Shown piece by piece: positions 34,053 to 47,833 of a DNA stretch of 64,000 nt. Under the pieces are notes generated by a model, which was not told where the DNA came from, searched no databases, and saw only the letters and a list, made by a program, of their open reading frames with translations. How positions within the stretch are numbered: position 1 is the first letter of the stretch; each line of letters starts with the position of its first letter. The translations under genes were made by a program, and so were the position numbers. The stretch is from Mucidula mucida (Eukaryota > Basidiomycota > Agaricomycetes > Agaricales > Physalacriaceae), in contig JADNYV010000029.1 of assembly GCA_015501055.1 (NCBI GenBank), forward strand, positions 248,001-312,000. Reading direction: 5' to 3'.

Positions 34053-36277
34053 CAGGCTACAGTCTTCATTGATGTCTTCAAAGAAAGTCCATGTCTGCTG
34101 CAGCCCAGGGCACCGTCATATCTATGCCCGTCTCACGAATAAACAACGAATCGCGTACCCTGTAGACAGAGACTTGTTGAGGCGATTGCCGGAACTTAAG
34201 GTCAGAAAACTGACAACAAATCACGCAGAACTAATCGCAGTACTAGAAGGGAGCAGCGGCCGTCGCCGCTGGCTCGCACCCTTGCTCGCGACTCCCTGCT
34301 TGACTCGAGCCTCGAAGACGGTCCTGTCAAATCGGTCAGGATCGTCATTTGGACATGAAGATGACTTTCAACCTATTTACAACGATATCAATTGTCAACG
34401 TCTCGATGAGGACCGTGTTCCACACAGTCAGATTGTACTAATTCCGCCCGCTATTACCCTCAAGACCATAACAACGACGTGTGACCATGGATTGCCCATG
34501 TCTCGTCGCTTCCTCTTCGTGGTTGCACAAGTGTACGCCGGTCTAACAGGTCGGAGGTAATATTAAGACAATATTGACCAAATTGGAAAAAAAATAACGC
34601 ACTGAATATCCAAGAACGGCGTGACATGGGCTATAGCTCGCGGAGAGCATCTCAAGAATCATGTCCTCCGAAAACCAGCAGTCGACCGCGGATCGTTACT
34701 CCAGGATTCGTGCGAGGTCTGGTTGCCCGTCGGTGTTGTCCATCATGACGCCTTGAGGTAGTTATCGTAGGGCGTCCCGACGGGTCCTTGTGTCTCATGT
34801 GCAATGGTCTGCAGTACAAGTAAGCTTATGTAGTTTGAAAACCTACTATTCGGACAAGAAGAAAGACAACGTACAACCTTTCGACGCCATCTCACCTGCA
34901 TCGTGCGAGATAACGTTTGTTCGCAAAGTCGCCGTCAATATCCGGACAAGTTTTGTGGCGAAGTGACTGGGTAATGAGCAAGTGTGTGAGCGGGAATACA
35001 CGACAGCAATGTGTAGACCAGCAAATGCTTTGTGATGAAGCCTTGCCCAACCTTGAGATCCTCAAGTCTACTGAGCGGAAATCTGTTAGTGTCGGGAATT
35101 GGTAAGTATGAAATGCATACCGTGGACGAAGGAGGACGTCGAGGCAGACGATATTCCATTCAGTGTTTGTATGGCATAGAAGTCTGAGAGAACAACGTCG
35201 GTCAAAACCCTACATGCTGTCTTCCCGCCGCACCAGTTAATATTGCGCCCAAACCCGAGGAGTGTCCCGCGGTGCTTGCAGTGCCGGTAAGACCAAAATA
35301 GGGCTGTCTTTGCATGGAGCTAAGACTGTTCATGCACGAGCGAAGTCGAGAAATCGTCTACAAACAAAAGTCAGCATATGTATCGCTAAATCGGTCAGAC
35401 AAGTTGAACTCACCGAGTGGGAACACTAACAGCCGTAGCTTGATGAATGTACAGACGCCATTGGCAGCAGGGAAGTGTATGAACTGTCGCACAAACACGG
35501 CGCGGCGGCGTCTAGGCACGCACCAACCAAATTCTGTAATACCGATGGCGGAATCATTTCCAGTCGTCGCGTCCACAATGTCGCCGTACTGGCAGAGAGA
35601 TAGGCCTAGTCATCTGTCCAGGAGTCGACAACAAGGGTCACTTGGAATAAGAAACCGAATCTAGACCGGAAATTCATTACCTGCTCGTTTGCCTGCGAAA
35701 ACGGCACAAATACTTACCGCCAATGAACTAGACGTCTGACACAATTTCTGTACAAGAACGCATCGTTATCGTGTCCCTACAGGTGCCAGACGGACATCAG
35801 GATATACCGAAAACGGTCAACATCGATGTCGACGAGATTGAAGGTTTGGCATTACGGAGTAAATTCCGATAACGGGGGCGCAAAAGCAGACGTTGAGAAA
35901 GGGCAGAGAGACGTCGAAGAGGATATCAAGAGACATATCCGCGATGTCCAGAGGCTCGCCATGGGTCGGTTTAAGATGCGACTGAATTTGATCATGATGG
36001 TGGTGGTGGTGGAAGGATAACCCTCGCCTTATGGTTAAGACGACAGGCTTTCGGACCACGTGTGTGCCCATCTCACACGCGTCCAGGCCGATCGCCGACC
36101 CGCGCTGTGCACTGATCCCATAGAGGGATCAACCTCACGCTAGGACGCCGATCAGCATTCCTTACTTCGTGTATCCCCACCACGAAGTAAGGCAGGGCAT
36201 CCAATCCAAAAGTGATTAAAATCTTAACCTCAACGTACGACTATATATCCGAGGGAGGGGTGTTCATATGGTACTCC
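34053..36277. other. gene-poor region
   Basis: No gene is seen. Short frames on both strands lack domains; the 170-codon plus-strand frame at 34048 partly overlaps the antisense of the F-box fragment and is probably chance. A short ggt repeat lies at about 35998-36011. Confidence 0.35.
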
Positions 36278-36640
36278 TCAACATAAGTAAAGATGTCCGA
36301 CGAAAAAACGTCCAAAACGTCGAACAAAAGACGCGTCGAGTGCCACAGTCACGAGTAGGTCTTCATCTACGACACCGAGGCAGCGGACTTGTTTGCGGAG
36401 AGCGGGATGAAACCCCCAAATGTCCTCCAACAACTTCTCTCTCAAAGCTGTCCACCTCACACCCGAAACAGATATGATCCACGGTCTCGACCTCCTCCTC
36501 ACAGAAGCAACAAAGCCGCCACTCTCTTGGCACTCCATCTGGCCGGTACCGCGTCCTTCGCCGCAGTACTTCAAATGCCAGAGGATAATCTGAGAACATC
36601 AGCTTTGTGAACGCCCAACCAAGACACCAGTGTTGGGGCC
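36278..36640 (-). mobile_element. LINE (non-LTR) retrotransposon 3' relic
   Basis: Two overlapping minus-strand frames encode the C-terminal tail of a LINE reverse-transcriptase ORF. First comes WCLGWAFTKLMFSDYPLAFE, then RYRPDGVPREWRLC and a zinc-knuckle-like CCFC...DHICFGC pattern. After a frame change the text continues LREKLLEDIWGFHPALRKQ. The fragment lacks the endonuclease and RT core. It sits 40 bases outside the LTR retrotransposon. Family assignment rests on the general fungal LINE tail pattern, not on a search. Confidence 0.55.
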
Positions 36641-36680
36641 AGTCTATCCATCACGGCAGCAATTCCGTAGACAGGCAGAA

Positions 36681-37208
36681 TGTTAGCGACTGACTAAGCC
36701 ACGAGACTCAACCAGGTACCACAGCAAGAACTAAGGAAGAAGGTGTTCGCGTTCGTAAGACTAGGCTAGGCCAGGTGTATAAACGAGATCGGAACTAAAG
36801 TACAATGATACTACACTACTGCTTATATACTGGTAAGTCTGTATTTGGGACTCCTTGTCCATACATGTTTCCACTAGGGATGCTCCACGCCCTTGACCCA
36901 GTGTTGTATGCTACTAGTCTGTGAAACCATTAAATACGAGTGGTAACTGCATGTAAGTAATAATACTAAAACGACCGTGTGTGCTACGAGTGTCGGTGGT
37001 GTGTATACAATAGGGAGTCCATGAGGTATTGGCATGTATGATGTTATCCATGTGTTGGACGTGTGTTCAACATGAGTACGGCTTTGGTAATGAAAGGGGT
37101 ATGATCGGTGACGAAACAGATGATGAAACGGTCCGTTGGTTGATAAGACAAGGCCCCCAATAAGATATGATAAGATGTGAGAATGTGAAAATATGGCAAT
37201 TCATAACA
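36681..37208 (-). repeat. 3' LTR of the retrotransposon
   Basis: Begins on the element strand at 37208 immediately after the polypurine tract and ends TG...CA style at 36681. About 94% identical by eye to the 5' LTR. Confidence 0.92.
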
Positions 37209-37219
37209 TCACCCCCTCT

Positions 37220-40200
37220 TTAAGGCGCAAGTTCCATTCTGCGCCAGATTTGCTCCATGAGGGCTGCAGAGGGTAGCGTGACATCGAGGGGTTCGGTATC
37301 GGGTGGAGGCATAGGTCGGAATAAATGGGATGGAAACTGCGACATAGGGACTTCTATTCGAGCAAGCGCGGGTGGCTTCGGCTTGTTTGGGTACTGTCGG
37401 TGAAAATCACGGATGGCTTCGTCGGCATTCTTGAGATTGCATGCCGGTTCCCATGTCTGCTCATGTGTGCCATAACCCTTCCAGTGAACCTTGTATTGGA
37501 AACCCCCGCGGTACTTCCGGGAATTCACCACTTTCTCAACCTCCCATTCCGGTTCGGCTCCTTCCAGTACAGGTGGTGGACGCGTGTCTCGGGGTTGCGT
37601 CGGAAATTGGGGCTCGTGGTAAGGCGTCAACAAGGCCTCATTGAACACGGGATGGATGTTTTTCCACGTGTGAGGAATCTGGAGCTTGTAAGAGCTCGTC
37701 CCGACTTTCTCGATGACTTTAAACGGCCCGAAGCGTTTGTCATCGAGCTTCTTCATTGGTCGGTCCGTACTGAGATTTGTCCCTTACAGCCATACTTTGT
37801 CGCCCTCCTTGTACTCTACTGCGTCTGTCCGCTTCCTGTCATAAAACCGTTTCATGTCTTCTTTTGCCATCTTCAATGCCGACCCTACTTCGTCCCATGT
37901 TTTCCTCATGCCGTCGGCAAACTCCTGCGCAGTCTCGTTTCTCGATGCCGTTTTCGGAGCGGTGCCTTTGTAGGGGTGTCTGCCCATGTCTGCGAAGAAC
38001 GGAGTAACCTTGGTTGCTGAGTGTACCCGATCGTTGTAAACGAATTCGGCAGAGGGTAACCATTCATGCCAGTCGTTCTGATGGTAATTGACGAATAACC
38101 GTAAGAAATGTTCTATCTCTTGGTTCAACCGTTCTGTTTGCCCATTTGCCTGTGGATGGTACACCGTCGTGAATTCCCTTCAATGCCCAACAGCCGGTAT
38201 AACTCCTTCATGAAACGCGAGTGGTATTGCGGACCTCGATTGTGTATCATTGTCGCGGCAATCCATGTATGGGGAAGATTCGATCGCGGTAAATACGAGC
38301 CATGCCTTCTGACGTCAGGGTGGTGTGTGTTGGTATAATGCGTAACCGCTTTGTGAAATGGTCCACAAACGTGCTGATCGCATTGTATCCTCCCGATTCC
38401 GGCAACTCCCAATCATGTCCGTCCCAACTTTCTCCCATGGTTCGCTTGGTACGTCTATAGGATGGAGGGGTGCAGCCGGTTTTGTGCGATGTGACTTTGT
38501 AACTTGGCATTTTTGACACCCTTCCACGTATTCGCGGACGTCTCGGCTAATTCCTGGCCACCAATAGGTGCGTGTGATCAACTCGAGAGTCTTGTACCGT
38601 CCCGGATGCCCTGCAAGCTGTGCATCATGATGCATTCCAATAACTTTTCCCCGCAATTCCTTGTCCTTCGGTATGTAAATACGATCTTTCCATATAATAA
38701 GTCCATTTTCCTTCTCTTCCCATCCTTTTTCTTTGTTTTCTAATGCTTTTTGTACGTATCTGTCCTTGTTTCCTTTTCTTTGTTTGATTTTGTTAAGTAA
38801 TTCGTCCTCCGGTGTAGCTACTGTATGTAAAGAAAATTGAATTTGTGATATAAAAAACTCCGGTTTTAGCAAAACAACGTTTTGTTATCTTTTTCCCCCT
38901 TCTCAAGGCCTGTCATCCTTGACAAGGCATCAGCTTTCCCCATCGTCTTGCCCGGCTTGTGAATCATCTGTATGTCATACTCTGCCAACTCCGTAACCCA
39001 TCGCGCCTGCCTCCGGTTCAACTTCTGCGGTTCCTGAAGTACTGAAGGTTTTGATGATCGGTGAAAACCTCCACTGTCTCCTTAGCGCCTAGGAGATATT
39101 GCCGCCAGTCGTCATCGAGTCCATAATAGCCATCATCTCTTTGTCGTAGATCTCATAATTGCGCTCCACTTCGTTCAGCGCGCGAGATCGGAAAGCTACT
39201 GGTCTCCATTTTCCGTCAACAACTGGGAAAGAACAGCCCCGTTGGCATAGTTCGAGGAGTCCGCCTCGACTCGAAACTTGCCGTCGTCGCGTGGTACGAT
39301 CAGAACGGGTTCTTCCGTCATCCTCCGTTTCAACTCCTCAAACGCCTCATGCTGCTCCATGCCCCAAACCCACTCGCCCTTCCCGGTTAGCGATGTCAAC
39401 GGCTTCGCTACTCCCGCAAATCCCCGAATGAAACGTCGGTAGAAGTTGCAGAAGCCCAGGAATGACTGCACTTCCTTCTTCTTCGTCGGCTCCTTCCATT
39501 CCTTCACTACGGCCACTTTTGCCGGATCCATCTTCACTTCTCCTCCTCCAACAATAACTCCTAAGTAATCTACAGTCTGTGCCTCAAAACTACATTTCTC
39601 GGGTTTTAAATACAACTTATTTACTCGTAATATCTCCAATACCTTTCGTACAATCTGTCTATGCTCCTCGAGAGTGTTCGTAAAGATAAGTATATCATCA
39701 GGTAAACTATAACATGTCCGCCGTCAATCAACTCCTTCAAGATGTGATTCATGAACGATTGGAACGTTGCCGGCGAGTTTGTAAGTCCGAAGAACATGAC
39801 TGAGGGCTCGAACAGGCCTCGGTTTGTTCTAAACGCCGCTTTCCACTCATCACCTTCTTTGATCCGGATGTTATTGTAACCCCATCGGACATCCATCTTT
39901 GTGAAACACTTTGCTCCCTTCAGCTTGTCGATAAGTTCTTGGATCAACGGCAAGGGATATCGGTTTTTGATCGTCATGTCATTCAATTTCCGATAATCCT
40001 GCACGGGCCGAAGACTTCCGTCCTTCTTCTTGACAAAGAAGAATGGTGACGCCATGGGTGAGATTGATGGCCGTATGCGTCCCGTGCGTATGTTTTCCTC
40101 CAAGAACTCGTCTAATGCCTTCTGCTCGGATGGACTAAGGGGATAGACCTTGCAGTCAACCGGTTTGGAACCAGGCGTGAGTTCTATCGCGTGATCCCAG

Positions 40201-40961
40201 GGTCTTCGCTCCGGTAACTTGTCAAAGTCCGCCTTGCTAAATACATCGGAAATTCCTCGATGTAAGGTGCAGCAGCGGATGAAGGCTGTTGTGATCTCAG
40301 CTTTTCACCGCTTTTGCGATAGTTGTCCCAGTCCATCCAGAACAACGCTCTCCCTCTTCCAACTTCTCTTCTACATCTTCTCCTTCATCTTCTGGCAGTC
40401 GTACTCGGGTAGATAGCCGCAGCGGTCTGGGCATCGATCAAAAGTCAATGTGGATTCCGTCCAGTTGATCGTGGGGTTGTGATATTGTAGCCAATCTAGC
40501 CCCAAAAAGATACTTGTTTTGCCGAGATTGGTGACGGCCAACTCAATCTTTTCGGCGTGATCTCCGATCTTCATCCGGACCTCCACAAAACCTTCGATTG
40601 CTCCTCCCTCGTTTAGGGTTCCATCCGCATTGTAGACAGGGAGCTTGACCGGTAACTCCTTGATCGGGAGTCCGTTCTTCTCGACGAATTCTTTATTGAC
40701 GCAAGAACCCGTTGCTCCGCTGTCAAGAAGGGCACTCGTTTCCCATTCAGAGCCTGTGTGTACGCTCTCTATGGTTACTCGGAGTTTCATGTCCTGCCCC
40801 TTTGTTCCCCGGATGTACTTCCTCGACTTTTTTAACTCCGTCACGACTTCCACCGCAGCTTCCTTCGTCAACGCTCTGATCGCCATCACCTTCTCCTCTG
40901 TCGCTTCTCTCTCTCTCCGCTCCGGCATCCATGCTCTCAAAATTCCCACTGCTCTCGACAC
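37220..40961 (-). pseudogene. retrotransposon pol (PR-RT-RH-IN-chromodomain), frameshifted
   Basis: Segments in order on the minus strand. Aspartic protease is at 40961-40371 (LLDSGATGSCVNK). RT is at about 40150-39196 ([27 protein letters not shown]), then FLGFCNFYRRFI, RNase H-like KFRVEADSSNYANGAVLSQ, and VERNYEIYDKEMMAIM reading into a broken stretch near 39120-38880. The integrase zinc domain (GMHHDAQLAGHPGRYKTL ... CQKC) is at 38872-38315. The catalytic core is in pieces to 37784 (YHPQANGQTERLNQEIEHFL). The C-terminal chromodomain (WEVEKVVNSRKYRGG ... VHWKGYGTHEQTWEP) is in 37756-37220. One base is missing in the RT YLDD box near 39699. Chromodomains of such elements bind methylated histone H3 to direct insertion (family knowledge). 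Confidence 0.88.
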
Positions 40962-41196
40962 TTCATCCTCTCTTAGCCGTTGTGCAATCCACTCGGGCGT
41001 ATTTGGCTCAAATCTTTCTTTCGCAGGTTTTGTTGGTGAAGTCGTCGATGATATTTTAGATGTTTCAGTACCCGTACTGTAAATAGATTCTGCATCTGAC
41101 GACCTTTTCCTTGATGACTGCTCCGGCAGGACTGCGTCTACTGCGGGAGCTTCGCAAAACCCAACTCTTCGGCCAGCTTCTTCTTCTCCTCGTCAT

Positions 41197-42064
41197 TCAT
41201 TTCGGTCCATAGACCCCGAATCGTCTGGGGTCGACCCTTCTTGGACAGAACCTGCTGACATGGCCGTGTTCGCCACAGCTGAAGCAAAGTCCTCTTCGAC
41301 GTGCATTGTCGATGTCCATCGGCCTGCCGGCTCCTCCATAGGTAACGCCGGTGGCATCTCGTCGTGTGATCGGCGTTGGGGGTGGGTTCGTAGGATTGCT
41401 CTCGATGTAGCCGCCTGCGGAGCTTGGGGCCGGACCTGCATGCCGGACCTCTTGCTCGCCGCCCGCCTTCTCCATAGCTGATCGATCTGAATGATCTGTG
41501 CCTTCCAATCCTTGTACTTCTTCTGGCAACCCGTCTCGGCTGCCATAGATCTGATCAATGATCTTCTCGTTGACTTGGTCTCGAGAAGTCGCACGACAAA
41601 TGCGTCATCCTTCGAATATTCCTGCCTGAGTGAGCAGGACCTCGAACTTCTGGAAGAAATCTTGAGCGGTGTCTTGCCCCTGGCGCAACCGCTCGATCTG
41701 ATCTTGCGCGTCTCGCGCGAGGTTGGAGTCCACAAATCGCTCCTTCAAATTTCCTTGAACTCCGTCCAAGAGACTGTCCATTCCTCTTCTTCCTCGTCGA
41801 AGTTCTGGTCCGAGTAGTTCTGGACCCATGCATCTACGTGATCTCCTCGGATGTAGGAGAGAACAACATCGATCCTTTTGGAGTCAGATGTGAGGTTGTT
41901 CTTCTTGTCACGGATGTATGTGAACATCGATCGCCACCAGCTTTGTACTTGGACTTGTCCCCGTCATAGTCGTAAGGCTTGTTGACAAGGGATCGGCCTT
42001 TGATTTCGACATCGGCATGATGAGCGGGTGTGTGAGGAGCGGTTTCGGGTGCTTCGTTGGACAT
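41197..42064 (-). pseudogene. retrotransposon gag, frameshifted
   Basis: Starts at ATG 42064 (MSNEAPETAPHTP). Capsid-like sequence is spread over three frames: YDYDGDKSKYKAG, MFTYIRDKKNNLTSDSKRI, then ARDAQDQIERLRQGQDTAQD and FFQKFEVLLTQAGIFEG. It ends with a CCHC zinc knuckle, CFSCGEHGHVSRFC. At least three indels interrupt it. The frame changes are not at a recognisable slippery site, so I do not read them as programmed. Confidence 0.8.
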
Positions 42065-42646
42065 GATGGATCGGGGTGATGGGATCGGAGAGTGAAAGGG
42101 TGAAAGTGGGGATATGGGTGATGCGGATTTGGATGAAACAGGTGAGGGAATAGAGGTTTGGATGAATAGGGAGGGATCGCCTAGATCTGAAATAGAATCC
42201 AGGACTTGGTAGGGTGGGGAATGTGGTGTGTATCGTAATGTAAGTAAAGTAGGTAGGTATTGTAACTGTCTACACTATTTTACCGACTACTGACTACGTA
42301 TCTACGGAGCCCAAGAGCTCGTCACAAGTTCGCAATTGCCCAGCCGACGTCCCTCTGGTGTGAGGTAAGCCGAAGTTTTCCTGGGAACGGGGGTTGACCC
42401 GTAAACAGCGCCCACTGAAGTGCAACTGCCAAAAGTTCGTTCTCGTGAGAGCGGCTACTTCCAGCACCCGAGGCAGTTATCTCTAACTGTTAGCCGGCGC
42501 TACTGGGACCAATACACACGTATGCGGACGTGCGCTGGGATTAGGAATCCGTCGATCTGTAAACAGAAAAGGGGATGGGAAATGTGCGATGATCAAACAG
42601 CAAAGTGCTGATCGACGATCAGGGATGTGTGGTAGGTGGTAGAAAG

Positions 42647-42658
42647 TAGTTCCGATCT
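42647..42658 (-). promoter_or_regulatory. self-priming primer-binding site
   Basis: On the element strand AGATCGGAACTA begins two bases after the 5' LTR. It is the exact 12-base complement of 42777-42766 in the LTR (TAGTTCCGATCT), which sits where the transcript should begin. There is no tRNA-type TGG at the LTR border. This is the arrangement known from Tf1, where the 5' end of the mRNA folds back to prime reverse transcription. Confidence 0.8.
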
Positions 42659-42660
42659 TC

Positions 42661-43189
42661 TGTTAGCGACTGACTAAGCCACGAGACTCAACCAGGTACC
42701 ACAGCAAGAACTAGGGAAGAAAGCGTTCACGTTCGTAAGACTAGGCTAGGCCAGGTGTATAAACGAGATCGGAACTAAAGTACAATCATACTACACTACT
42801 GCTTATATACTAGTAAGTCTGTGTTTGAGACTCCTTGTCCATACGCGTTTCTACTAGGGATGCTCCACGCCCTTGACCCAGTGTTGTATGCTACTAGTCC
42901 GTGAAACCATTAAATACGAGTGGTATCTGCATGTAGGTAATAATACTGAAACGACCATGTGTGCTACGAGTGTCGGTGGTGTGTATACAATAGGGAGTCC
43001 ATGAGGTATCGGCATGTATGATGTCATCCATGTGTTGGGTGTGTGTCCGACATGAGTACGGCTTCGGTAATGAAAAGGAGTATGATCGGTGACGAAACAG
43101 ATGATGAAACAGTCCGTTGGTTGATAAGACAAGGCCCCCGATAAGATATGATAAGATGTGAAAGTGTGAAAATATGGTCATTCATAACA
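42661..43189 (-). repeat. 5' LTR of the retrotransposon
   Basis: Contains the element promoter: TATATAAG at 42809-42802 (minus strand) lies 32 bases before the predicted transcript start at about 42777, giving U3 of roughly 412 bases and R+U5 of roughly 117. It differs from the 3' LTR at roughly thirty positions, nearly all transitions. Confidence 0.92.
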
Positions 43190-44980
43190 CTCCGATTAAC
43201 ATCGTTGAAGTGCTTCATCCCCTCGAGTCCGATCCCCGGGGGGCTCTGAAAAGTTAGACGATGTGCATCTTCCAAAGAAGTGCTGCGTCGTTGCGGGGAA
43301 GGATGTGTGGAAGGTAATTGTTACTGTGTTCTGGTCTGAAAGTTCCATACTGACTCTTCCCCCCAGGTGGACCCAAGTTTTTTTACTCAAAGTTCCCTCT
43401 TCTTGGTCCTGCTGATATTCTTACCGCGCCTCGATCGAACTCGGAGTGCCAAATGCTTGAACAATCTGGATGGCCACTAGGACTCTACATTCCCTCTCCA
43501 CCTGGTGCCTCTGATTCTAGATGACCCTTGGCTTGACTAAAGCTTCTATTAACCTGACTCCTGCGATTTCTCATCAACGTCTCTCTTTACTTTTTTTGTT
43601 CCTCAAGACAAATGCCTCTTGTCATGTACCGTAGAACGAATATATGTATTGTGTGTTTTCCTATGAATCGTTGTCATCACCGTAAGATGCAGTATGTCTC
43701 TCTAGGAGGGTCTGAACCTGACTTGCCAGATTCGTTGGGACCTTCTGTTGAACTACTGTGACTCGGAGGTGTCTCTAGTTTGCTTGGAGGAAGTTTTGAG
43801 AAGTGCGGGATAATGAAAGCACGCTTCTAAACGAATCAGCCTTTGACATAGCAAGAGCTTTCAATAATTGTGAGCTTGGTCCCAATGCGATAGTACCACA
43901 AGTCCGTCAAATTAGAGACGAGGTATGTAATAAGTGAAGCCAATGTACGGAACGAGGATAAGGAAAGTGTAGTGGTCCAAAAGAGATTACGGATTATTGA
44001 CAACAGTAAGCGGACTGGGTACAGCGGGTGCGGCAGCGCCTGGGGGGAGCATGGTGACGACGGAAGGCGTCCGTGGATGATTCAAGGACACGGAACTGCC
44101 GGCCTCTGGTGGAGGCGAATACGTAGGTCGAAACATCAAGAAGGCAGATCACCTCACCTCAAGAGACATACACAGAGCACGCGGAGATCATACGGAATAC
44201 CTGCGGAGAGATGTCATCAGTTGAACGCTATACATCGCACTCATAGTATCGGGCTGAGGGCGAAGGTGACTTGGTTCTGAAAACGACGAAGAGAGCTTTC
44301 ACGATCATAAGCTCGTGAGCTTCGATATTGTGAGGAAAAAGATTGAGCTTGTCGGTAGGGAAAAAACTAGGGAACGTCGATATATATAGCTGATTCCTGC
44401 GCTTTAATTCGCTCTTATGGAACTGCAAAAGCAGCAACTGAAATGCGCTTTGCATCATCTCTGGCTAAAGCATCCATCAGATCCTGGAATATTTCCACGA
44501 CAAGAGAACGTACCAACTCCAGCACGCATAGGCTCTATCCTTCGCGTTGCTGTGCCTCAGCTGCTACCTGGGATACATCAACCTCAGTCGCGCGATACAG
44601 ATGGTCGTGCAGTACCCGCCTTTTGCCGCGCCTCCTCTTCCCTTCGCTCCATGAGCTACGCATAACATTCGGTTCAACGCACTCTGTACAAATCGTCCTA
44701 TTAACGCACCTCTGTAAAATATAAGCCGGTAAATTGAACATGAAAGTGGGGCTACTTGCCCTTTCCAGCGCGTATCGTGTTATTGTGAACTTGAAATCCA
44801 ACAAAAGCCGTGTAGGCAGTGAGCCCGACTAGGGAGTACACCACTGTACGGTGCACAATGTCTAAGATGGGGAGCATGGGTGGTGGTCGAGCGAGAAGAG
44901 CGTTCGGTGACATCGGGCCGGTAAGCGCTTAGTAAATTTGGTGACAGTTGTACGCGACAAAAAGTAATGTACACTAGCAT
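43190..44980. other. intergenic right of the retrotransposon
   Basis: No supported gene. A minus-strand 64-codon frame next to the LTR (43390-43196) may be part of whatever sequence the element inserted into. The last 300 bases are the 3' flank of PHO88. Confidence 0.35.
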
Positions 44981-45686
44981 CTACTCCTCCTTCTTTGCTG
45001 TGTCTACCCGCTTCTCTGCAGCGGCTATAGCAGCGGCATCGGTCTGAGGGCCAGCAGCAGCCATGCCAAACATTCCTGGCGCAGCCTTGAATGGCCTTTC
45101 AGGAGCCTTCTTGCCAAAGATATGGATAGCCACAAGCTGGGCATCGTAGACACCCTTGAGGCCCATGAGCGATTGAATGAATAATGGCTGCGTGAATTTC
45201 ATGTAACCGTGGAGGAACGCCATCATGGCCACGCCAGTGTACACCGAGCGAAGCTGTAGACCCAGAGTCAGAGCGAGGAGGAGACGTGGACGTTACACGT
45301 ACTAGTTTAGATGTCTCTGCAAGGTCGTAGTCGCGCACTGTGGTAGTGACAAGCTGTCCGGGCTCCTGGGACATTGGTGACGGGGCTTCAACTGTAATGT
45401 GTCAATATAAGTAGTTGGACTAGGGAGAGACAGCAAAAGCGCGCACCGTATTTCAAGACGGTCTGGTCGTTCTTTTTCTTGATAGTAAACGACACGTAGT
45501 AGTATATACAGAGAATGATGGCCTGGGCCGCCACGTATCCAATGCGGGCATAGTTGAGGACGTCGGGATCGTCAAACGGTATTTTGCGGGCGACTGCAAG
45601 GGTCAGATAGCGTCGAGCGGGGCGGGATATGGCGCACCCTGCATCGCGCCCAGCGAGATAACCATGTTCTGCATTCCGGTGTTCAT
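44981..45686 (-). CDS. PHO88: PHO88/SND3 family ER membrane protein
   Basis: In yeast Pho88/Snd3 is an ER membrane protein of the SRP-independent targeting route that also influences phosphate transport and protein maturation. Four exons in exact phase: 45686-45638, 45593-45447, 45391-45303 and 45253-44981, giving 185 residues, the family length. Introns are 44-55 bases, with GTACGT at the third donor. Diagnostic text: NMVISLGAMQVARKIPFDDP at the start, then a membrane segment (IILCIYYYVSF) followed by KKKNDQTVLKY, and later SVYTGVAMMAFLHGYMKFTQ followed by PLFIQSLMGLKG. The tail is Lys/Ala-rich. The gene is divergent from HSP60 with 274 bases between the start codons. Intact. Confidence 0.93.

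Positions 45687-47833
<2,147 letters not shown>

Larger units (their letters stand above)
36681..43189 (-). mobile_element. Ty3-type chromodomain LTR retrotransposon (Tf1/sushi-like), inactive
   Basis: A complete 6.5-kb element on the minus strand, bounded by direct LTRs of 528 and 529 bases with TG...CA ends. The order gag - protease - RT - RNase H - integrase - chromodomain defines a Ty3-type chromovirus. The self-complementary primer-binding site and LTR (see separate entries) point to the Tf1/sushi self-priming group. A polypurine tract (aaagagggggtga, 37221-37209) sits directly before the 3' LTR and overlaps the pol stop codon. Gag and pol are cut by many indels, including one in the RT catalytic motif, so the copy is dead. 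No matching target-site duplication flanks it (cagaa on one side, ctccg on the other). Confidence 0.92.

Noticed and set aside
34048..34560. 170-codon plus-strand frame as a gene
   Set aside because: No domain, overlaps the antisense of the F-box fragment, no leader or splice logic; composition looks random.
41193..42064. Programmed -1 or +1 frameshifting between gag segments
   Set aside because: There are three or more frame changes within gag itself and no slippery heptamer with a downstream structure; indel decay is simpler and agrees with the broken pol.
42630..42660. tRNA-primed primer-binding site
   Set aside because: The sequence next to the 5' LTR does not begin TGG, whereas it has a perfect 12-base match to the LTR transcript start region.
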